Source: Gnetum montanum (taxonomy: Eukaryota; Streptophyta; Gnetopsida; Gnetales; Gnetaceae). Taken from it: DNA of 64,000 bases. The stretch lies in contig MNCI01003605.1 in the NCBI GenBank assembly GCA_015680685.1, positions 222,123 through 286,122 of the forward strand, given 5' to 3'. The first letter of the stretch is position 1. Every line of letters starts with the position of its first letter. This document shows positions 56,561 through 64,000 of this stretch, piece by piece. Below the pieces are notes generated by a model that was not told the DNA's origin, did no database searches, and saw nothing but the letters and a program-made list of their open reading frames with translations. Made by a program: the position numbers and the translations under genes.

Positions 56561-56990
56561 ATGGTGGCTAGGGCAATACCATGCACAACCGTAGCATAGA
56601 AACTATATGATAACTACAGCCAGAGTGGCAACAACCACAATGCAACTACCAAAATGACAACAATTGTAGCAATGACAATCGTGATGGCAAAAATAGTAAC
56701 GACAATGGCAATCTAACCTGATACATTGTAAAATGAGGGTAGCGTAGTGACTTATCGAGCAGACGGATCCTCCTATTGCTCCTCAATGTGCACCTTGGAG
56801 AGGCATCCCAAAGTGTCCCTCACTTCGTCCACCTTGGCAAATTCTCAATGCCTGCGTTTGCTTTTGCATACCATTGCCTTGCTCACAAATCAGTTGTACC
56901 AATTGTTATGCTCTCTCTCAGTCCTACCACACTATGCTCTAGGTGTGGGCTCTAACAATGAAAATGACAAGTTTACCATGGCTAAACCCC

Positions 56991-57130
56991 TATTTATAGC
57001 CAATGCGGTAAAATAAACTATCACTTTCATGTCCTGAATAACGTAGGACATCCCTGCAATGTAGTACTGCTATAGCGCATCATGCACTTGTTGCAACATA
57101 GCACTTAGCTGCAGTGTAGCAAGTGGGTCC
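56991..57130 (-). promoter_or_regulatory. Putative promoter for the F antisense ORF
   Basis: On the minus strand GGCTATAAATAGGGG starts at about 57001. Just upstream (57030-57130) lie half-sites of the LTR palindrome: TGCTACACTGCAG, GTGCTATGTTGC and GCGCTATAGCAG. The ORF begins about 1.7 kb downstream, so a leader or intron would be needed. Confidence 0.4.
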
Positions 57131-57159
57131 GCCAAAATTTCTACCTTATCTTTACATTT

Positions 57160-57440
57160 TAAACTTTATATTATTATGGTCTACCATAACCTTAAACTGG
57201 AAAGTTTAGCATTCATTGTACATTTTAGATCAAACTTTACATTATTACGGTCCGCTATGACCTTAAACTAGCAACCTTAACCTCCTTTACATTTTAAACC
57301 TGTTAATGGTCTGCCATGATCTTAAACTAGTAATTTTAACATTCATCTCATGAAATTACATGGTTACAGTCTGCTAAGACCTTAAATTGGCAATTTCAAT
57401 TTACAAATTTTGCATAGTTGCAGTCTGCTAATACCTTAAA
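57160..57440. repeat. Short tandem repeats before the F RT
   Basis: Units of about 65-75 bp containing GGTCxGCTATGACCTTAAACTxGCA. The same core as at 51620-51870, so the block brackets the antisense-ORF region. Confidence 0.75.
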
Positions 57441-57599
57441 GTGGCAATTATCTTATGTTGCATTATTTCCTTACATATATTCATTACATGTTGCTTCAAA
57501 CAAGTATCACTTGACTTAGCTTATTTTCTTGTTGTGATAGGTCCAATAAAAACATTGGGCTATGCATGGTGATCTTTTTTCACCTTTGACCTTAACGGG

Positions 57600-58720
57600 T
57601 CACTACGATAGATTTACAAGATGCTTGAATCAAGAATTAGTAACTTTGAATTATCCTCTCACAACATCATAGCATCCCTGGAAACATTCCTAGATTGGCC
57701 CGAACATCTGGCCTAGGGCTTAGACCTAGAGGTTGGGGATGTGACTGAGGAACCTCTTATTGAAATCCCTATAACTACCTCTAGAGGTAAAGCAAAAACC
57801 TTGAAAGTTAGCTCTCTATTATATCCATAGGTACACTAAAACATCTTGAAAGTTCTCCATGATAATGTTAAAGTGTTTTCATGGTTAAATGATGACATGC
57901 CAGGTCTGGACCCATGGCTCATACAACACAACATTATCCTAGATCCACGTGTCAAGGTGGTCAAGAAAAGGCTCGCAAAATTAAACCAAAGATTTCACTA
58001 GCTATACATGATGAAATCACCAAGCTTTATTAAGCTAGTTTCATTCAAGTGCTCGATTACTCGAAATAGGTATTGAACATCGTTGTAGTTTCTAAGAAAA
58101 TAGGAGGTATATGAATTTGTATAAACTTTCGAGACTTGAAAAAAGCAATGATTAAGGATGACTTCCCATTGCCAAGTATCGATCAACTTATCGACACTAC
58201 AATTGGTCATGCCTTACTATCCTTCATGGATGGGTTCTCAGGCTATAACCAGATCTATATAAACCTAGAGCATCAATTGGCATCCACTTTCATGACCCGT
58301 TGGGGAACCGTTTGTTACAAAATGATGCCCTTTGGGCTCAAAAATGCTAGAGAAACCTATCAATGAGTGATGACATACATTTTTAGTGACTACCTCTTGG
58401 AGAGATTAGATGATTACATTGATGACATAGCAGTTAAGTCCAAGGAAGCTATTGATCATCCCAATGATCACAATATAGTCCTCCAACGTTGTCATAGGTA
58501 TGACCTGCACCTCAACCCTATTAAGTTTTGTAGTGTCAAAAATAGGAATATGAGTGGACCCCAATAAAGTGAGGGCCATCATTAACTCAGCACCACTTAC
58601 AAACCTTAAAGAGTTTCATAAGTTGCAAGATAGAGTGTAGTTTATTAGAAGATTTATCGTGAGGTTGACAAACAAACTACACCCCATGCAACACCTACTT
58701 AAGAAGGGGTCAAATTCAAA
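57600..58720 (+). pseudogene. Reverse transcriptase of element F, degraded
   Basis: The upstream part has FSWLNDDMPGLDP near 57880, the usual lead-in to Tat-type RT. The domain follows: FPLPSIDQLIDTTIGHALLS, FMDGFSGYNQIYINLEHQLA and MMPFGLKNARETYQ (58136-58366), then YIDDIAVKSKE with the catalytic Y-I-D-D near 58400-58430. The Cys/Lys difference from lineage 1 at PFGL-K-NA is normal for Tat. Confidence 0.88.
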
Positions 58721-59140
58721 ATGAAAGATCAATGTAAACAAGCCTTTGATAACCTAAAGAAAGAGATTTTGCATCTCCCAACTATTTACCCACCACAGAG
58801 GGATATGCCTTTCTACATCTACTTTTCCACTTTAGACACATCTATTGCTACATTGCTATGTCAGAAAAGAGATGATGGGTCTGAAATCCCAATCTATTAC
58901 TTAAGCCATGGATTAATAGCTTATGAGGAAATATAAAATGAGGTAGAAAAATATTTTCTTGCCCTAGAATTTACATTAAAAAGTTGGAGACATTACCTGT
59001 TTCACAGCAAAGTTAACATCATATGCAAGAGAAACATACTTCAAGCTATCATAACCAACCTGTACAAGAGCAATAGGATAGCCTGATGGAAAGCTATAAT
59101 GGTGAAATTCAATTTACATTATGTGGCACAATCATCACCC
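58721..59140 (+). pseudogene. RNase H of element F, degraded
   Basis: CKQAFDNLKKEILHLPTIYP, PFYIYFSTLDTSIATLLCQK and EIPIYYLSHGLIAYEEI at 58721-58936, then a stop and an EKYFLALEFTLKSW-like string. The usual first catalytic Asp position reads S-T-L-D-T. This is the ordinary gypsy RNase H. Confidence 0.75.
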
Positions 59141-59239
59141 AAGGGTTAAGAAATAGCCACATAGCTTACAACTTCACCCATTGATGACCAAGCAATAATA
59201 GAACCTGAATTCCCAAATGAACACATCAATAGCCTAAAC

Positions 59240-59640
59240 CCTGTACCATTTGATTTTGAAGCAAGTTTACATTTTGATGATGCTTCAACTACACAAGGTG
59301 GTAGCACCACCACAATTATTACAGGGAAATTCAACCCTTCACATATCACTTTACATTCCTTTGCACAAACAATGTAGATAAGTACGAAGGACTTCTTAGG
59401 GGCTTTCTAGCATCTCAAGAGCTAAAAATCCAACATTTGGTAATTTGGGGTGACTGACAATTAGTTGTAAACTATATCACTAAAATCTATGCTTGCAAGG
59501 CTTCACACTTGCAACCTTATTGTGATCTAATTAAGAGTTTAGTAAAATAATTTACAACATTAGACATTTAACATGTGCCTCGCAACAAGAACATTGTAGT
59601 AGATGTGTTAGCCATGTTAGCATTAAATGTGTTATTCCAC
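59240..59640 (+). pseudogene. Second, archaeal-like RNase H of element F, degraded
   Basis: It starts with FEASLHFDDASTTQGGSTTT near 59255-59310, which matches the FDGASxxxxGG opening of archaeal-like RNase H. An FLGAF block and a WGDxQLV-type block (GVTDNQLV region, with a stop) follow near 59395-59470. The end near 59570-59610 has PRNKNIVVDVLAMLA, the characteristic tail (RxxNxxAD-LA). Such a second RNase H marks the Tat group. Confidence 0.7.
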
Positions 59641-59679
59641 CTATTTGCAACCATGCCAACTTCGATAATAGAATGCACA

Positions 59680-61025
59680 GATCCTATTACTCAAGTGGCA
59701 CACATCGCATCCATCAATGCAATAGATACCCAAGAATGGTATGCCAACATCAAAGCATACCTTCAACATGGTGAACCCCTACATGGCTTGGCATTTGCTC
59801 AAAAGGATGCAATATGAAAGCAAGCCTAGTAGTATGTCCTAATAGGAGATAACACCTTATGCAAATGCTCCTTTGATGGGATGTTTCTAGCTTGCATTAG
59901 CAGGAAAGAAGTACACAAAATTGTTAACGAAGTCCATGAGGGACTATGTGGGGGACAGATAGCCCCTAGGACTATGGCAGCAAAAATCATATGCCTAGGG
60001 TACTACTATCCTTGCATAGAATGAGATTTCCTCATCAAAGTTAGGACATGTGATGTATGTCAACATCATGCAAACCTTATACATGTGCCACCTACAAAGT
60101 TACATCCTACATAGATCATGTGGCCATGCCAATGTTGGGAGCTAGATATCATAGGACCCATCACACCTAAGTCTTCTACAAGACATTGCTTTATTCTCAC
60201 CGCAACCAAATACTTCATGAAATGGGTAGAGGCNTATTCTCACCGCAACCAAATACTTCATGAAATGGGTAGAGGCTATTCCCCTGAGGAAGACCACATC
60301 TCAACAAGTTTTCCACTTTATCTTGGATAACATGGAAATAAGGTTTGGTCTTCCCATGACTATTGTGATGGACAATGGGCCACAATTTAGTAGCATAGAA
60401 ACTAAAACCTTTTGCGACAACCTTGGCATCAAAAATTCTTTTTCATCATGATACTACCCATAGGCAAACACTCAGGTAGAGGCAACAAACAAATCCATTA
60501 TTAACCTTTTCAAAAAGATGCTCAATAGTAGTAAGAGGTGATGGCAAGAGCAAATCTTCTATGTGTTATGGGCTTACTATATGACATGCCGAACAACTAC
60601 AAGTAAGACTACATACAGTCTCATTTATAGATCTGAAGTGGTGTTACCTCTTGAATTGCAAGTTCCATAACTTTGTATGATCCTCTCAAACATTGTAGAT
60701 GAGGCTCAAAACAATGAGTCAAGGATCATTGATCTTGACTCTGTAGAGGAGGAGTGTGCCCACACACTTGGTCGCATCGAATGGTACCAAGATAAGCAAT
60801 GATAAAAGCACCACTACAACCTACATCAATGGCCAATCAAAAAGGGGGACCTAGTTCTCAAAGCTATTCATGAACTTGTAAAAAAATTCTTAGTCAACTA
60901 GGAAGGCCCTTTCATAGTCACAAAAGCCTATGAGAATGGGGTATTCAAATTGGCTGATATGGATGGCAATGAGTTCACAAATCTTATTAACCACTTATAC
61001 CTTAAGCCATACTATGTCTGACACA
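59680..61025 (+). pseudogene. Integrase of element F, with an N and a 42-bp duplication
   Basis: The zinc-binding part ends CDVCQHHANLIHVPP near 60050-60095. The core has WELDIIGPITPKS (first Asp, about 60140), MTIVMDNGPQFSS (second Asp, about 60355-60395) and TQVEATNKSIINLF (Glu, about 60472-60510). The C-terminal chromo-less part reaches DLVLKAI and FEGPFIVTKAYENGVFKLAD near 60850-60960, ending at about 61020. The frame is broken at 60234 by an N and a duplicated 42 bp. Confidence 0.88.
60192..60276. repeat. 42-bp direct duplication around a single N
   Basis: 60192-60232/3 and 60235-60276 are the same 42 bp, separated by one N at 60234. The integrase frame is restored if one copy and the N are ignored. 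This looks like an assembly join. Confidence 0.9.
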
Positions 61026-61049
61026 AAGGATTACATCAGATACAGAGCA

Positions 61050-61500
61050 AGGTAAGTAGATCATCCGCTATGATGTAAAAATAGCAAAGCATGTCCACTA
61101 TGATGCAAAACTAGCACACATAGTCCACTATGACTATAAACTGGCAGAGAACATTTGCTATAATGTTAAACTAGCACAACATATCTTTGGGCCATGACAT
61201 AAAACTAGCACCCATAACATGGTCCACTATGACCTTAAAATGGCCATCCATAGTCCACTATGACTATAAACTAGTATAGAACGTTTGCTGTGATGTTAAA
61301 CTAGCATAGCATATCTTTGGGCCACGACATAAAAATAGCACCCATAGCATGGTCTACTATGAATTTAAAATGGCCATCCAGTATCTGCTATGATGCTAAA
61401 TTAGCATAGTGATCTACTAGGACCTTAAACTAGCACATCATAGTCTGTTGGGACCTTAAACTAGCACACCCGAATAATCTACCAAGAATTTAAACTTGGT
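61050..61500. repeat. Tandem repeat block after the F integrase
   Basis: Units of about 35-45 bp with TCCACTATGAC and TAAACTAGCA cores. A higher-order unit of 130 bp is repeated: 61121-61250 and 61251-61380 align through their whole length with scattered changes. Confidence 0.85.
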
Positions 61501-62927
61501 TCATAGTGCAACACTTCCCAGGGCACACATGTGACTCCTGTGAACAAGTGAGCATGCAAACTTTAAAAATCTTGAATAGCATGGGGTGGGACGTTGTAGT
61601 TCCAGAATGCAGTTCACATTGCTAAGGAAAAATCCTCTGGAACACATGTAGTGTCACCACCCCTAGAATGATGTCATTTGACATCTTGTTAGCCTTTCGG
61701 AGCTACGACTACTATGGCCACTCATCTTGGTAATAGCTTTGGTTGTTAGCACCTCCTGCTGGAGTCCTAGGACTATTGTGGCCTAACCACAAGGTTTTCA
61801 TCCTTTAGCCCTCCCCATTGCCCAAGTTCAAGAGGCATTCAATTGTTAGAATCCTCCCTTTTCAACTGGATTACATGATGTTTACCTTGGGTGAGGAATC
61901 CTGAGCACCTACATCACCACCATTCCTAGTCTCTTCAATGCCAACCTTTCCAGCTTATTGTTGCCAGAATCTGTGCTGGCCTTCCTACTTTGGACATTAC
62001 ACACTTCAATGACAACACTTGCCACTCTGACGGTGTCCAAAGCAAGTAGGACTTTGCTCTTACTTCACTTGATGGTCATTCTTCTGGTTTTCTCTCTATT
62101 GTGTTTGCAGGATATAAGCCAAAAAGATGTTGTTCAAGGATGTGTTTCACCATGAAAACAAGAAACTACATTGCTCCAATGCACTTGCTTTGATTAGCCT
62201 AGCTACTTGGAAGTACATACCCTACTCTCCCTTTCAACTAGTTTAGCCTCCATTCCCTATACTTGCAATTTTTTATATCCTTTTTACAAGCTTTCCCAAT
62301 GCACAAAGCCCTTTCACATGTCCAGCTACCAAGTCCATGATGGATGTAATGCAACTTATCCCATGGGAAGCATTTATAGGTAGGTCAAATCCCCACATGG
62401 ATGTAACATAGCTCATCCCAGGAGGAAACACCTATCCTGCAACAACAACAAGATTTTCTACAAGTGAACCTGGGTGTATAGCAAAGGAAAAGCACAAAAA
62501 ATGCAAAAGAGAAAAAAAGCTCAAAAAAAGGATGTGCCTAAAACAAATGGCAGAACATGATACTTTACAATCACTTCGATCATGAATCGACCATCTCTAA
62601 GCACTCCGATGAGAGGTCAAAGGCCAACAAAGAAAGACACCCATGTGTGCTGACTCCCTCGTAAGTACTCTAACAAGGGATCATGCTATGGAAAAAAAAT
62701 TTTCAAAGCATTACATCTTACATTCATTTCTTCCCTGAACCTATTTCCTCAACTCCATCCCTTGTCCCCTTACCTTACAATCACTCCCCAAGTACTTTCA
62801 AGTGTAGTGAAGCATGGTCCAAGCAGGCACTAAAGAACAATGTTGGTGTCTTGTTCCTCGTGGTGTTTCATATTCTTTGTCGACATCTATCAGGTAGATC
62901 CTACAAATGTCAATAAATATGGGCCAT
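61501..62927 (+). other. 3' untranslated region of element F
   Basis: No credible coding region. It is C/T-rich in places, with short repeats such as GATGTAA(T/C)(A/G)(C/T)A(A/G)CTTATCCCA near 62345 and 62400. The bases before the 3' LTR (AAATATGGGCCA) are a weak polypurine tract. Confidence 0.55.
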
Positions 62928-64000
62928 TAAAACACCATAAATTTTGGGACTCTCATGATTTAGTAATCACAAAATTTGGGCAAAGATTTCTACAAGCATT
63001 ATGTTAAGATGGATTGTGCAGATGACATGGCACCCAGAAGTCCTAATGCTTGCAATGTTACTTCTAAGCTTGTCTATCAACTTATGCAACATAGTCAATG
63101 TGGCATCCAACCATAAGGCCAATTTGCATGAAAGAGGCACTAGGGGTAGACTGTATAGTGCAGCAAATTTTCTATCTCCCAGGCTAAAAATTTTGCTACA
63201 TCCTCTGGCTTGCCCAGCTTGACACTTGACCCAGCTGATGATCTACCCAGGGACCATGCTAGGAGTTGCTAAAAGTGTTCAGGATGAGCAAAACAGTTTG
63301 GTAAGGTTTCTAACTATGAGACCTACTATGCTGCATAATGTAGTAGGCCTTGAGAAGATTGATCGGGCACATAAGATGTAGATTGACAAGGACTCAGTCC
63401 CCTGGGATATTTGACCTACTTCATCCTTGATGCATGAGCAACATAACATAGAAAAATGTGGCAAGTCTTGTTAGAAATCATTTCAATTTAAGTGCTACAC
63501 TATGCTATGCTACAGAGCATAGCATAGTGTAATAGGAATGCACTCTAATGATAGTCCTACTTAGATGGCTCTAATGGAGTAAGCACATTTTCCTATGCTT
63601 CAACCGTCAAATAGGTTTGCTCTACTAACATGCCAGGACATGACTAACATTTCATGACAAAAAATTTACAAGAGTAAGTTAGAATTTGGGCCAAACTAGG
63701 TGCTACACTACGCAGTGTAGCATAGCATAGCAAGAAAAGAATGCACAAAGGCCCTCTGCCAAATGGTTCTAGCAAGAGGATTACACTTGGCTACACTTCA
63801 GCCTCCAAGACTACCTATCCAACTTTGCCGTATGGCCCCAAGCAAATTTTCTTGACAAGACATTGCAGATTAGACAGGAATTCATCTCACACTGGTTTCT
63901 ACATTATGGTATGCTACATAGTGTAGCACAATGTAGCAGGGATACCAAACATCAAAGTCTCCTAAGGATGAACTCCATAGGTCCTTGGACCTTTCAACAT
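62928..64000 (+). repeat. 3' LTR of element F, first 1.07 kb
   Basis: Aligns with 44980-46040. It starts TAAAACACC where the 5' copy has TGAAACACC. It contains palindromes at 63496-63531 (two 16-bp arms TACACTATGCTATGCT around ACAG), 63702-63721 and about 63903-63925. It runs off the window. Confidence 0.88.

Larger units (their letters stand above)
44980..64000 (+). mobile_element. Element F: lineage-2 (Tat-like) retrotransposon, runs off the window
   Basis: A very large element: 5' LTR of about 2.25 kb, primer-binding site, gag, protease, a 6-kb region with an antisense ORF and tandem repeats, RT, RNase H, a second RNase H, integrase, a repeat block, 3' untranslated region and the start of the 3' LTR. 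It is inserted in the gag of H. Long LTRs, a gap between protease and RT, the second RNase H and spacer repeats fit the Tat/Ogre group. Confidence 0.88.

Noticed and set aside
51400-57560. A separate nested retrotransposon (antisense) inside F
   Set aside because: No LTR pair, primer-binding site or target duplication was found at the borders; an antisense ORF of F itself explains it with fewer assumptions, though this stays open.
61050-61500. Regularly spaced short repeats resembling a CRISPR array
   Set aside because: The repeats are degenerate, the spacers are themselves repeated, and the context is a plant retrotransposon.

Overview
The window is plant nuclear DNA made almost entirely of nested, decayed Ty3/gypsy LTR retrotransposons. 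I see no host gene, rRNA, tRNA gene or CRISPR array. The gag-pol type, a primer-binding site complementary to tRNA-Asp (Athila/Tat-type) and an archaeal-like second RNase H in one element (Tat lineage) point to a seed plant. The dense, old nesting suggests a large genome; I cannot name the species. Nearly every coding region is broken by stops and frameshifts, so coding features are called pseudogenes and their ends are approximate.

Two lineages are present. Lineage 1 (elements A, B, C, D, H) has LTRs of about 0.8-0.95 kb that begin TGATGAG and end CTCATCA, a tRNA-Asp-type primer-binding site, gag, DSG-type protease, RT, RNase H and integrase, and in A, D and H an additional ORF (aORF) between integrase and the 3' LTR. 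Lineage 2 (E, F) has a different primer-binding site, a gag with a CxYHxxxGHxTxxC-like motif, short tandem repeats in its spacers and, in F, an antisense aORF between protease and RT plus a second RNase H.

Layout from left to right: 1-143, end of a plus-strand LTR; 144-8756, A (minus strand, gag + aORF, no pol), inserted in the 5' LTR of B; 8757-17855, B (plus, gag-pol, no aORF), inserted in the protease region of C; 17856-18697, C fragment (plus); 18698-18789, one end of H; 18790-37331, D (plus, gag-pol-aORF, 5-bp target duplication TTAAG), inserted in the LTR of H and itself carrying E (22508-27740, minus, gag-protease fragment flanked by a 72-bp direct duplication); 37337-44979, the rest of H (minus, most of pol deleted); 44980-64000, F (plus), inserted in the gag of H and running off the right edge.

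The most interesting recurring pattern concerns the aORFs. In A, D and H, and less clearly in F, the DNA 5' of the aORF carries a TATA box next to a motif that also sits next to the TATA box in that element's own LTR. The motif differs between families but matches within an element. This suggests that a copy of the LTR promoter drives the aORF separately from gag-pol. It is a sequence-level hypothesis without expression evidence.
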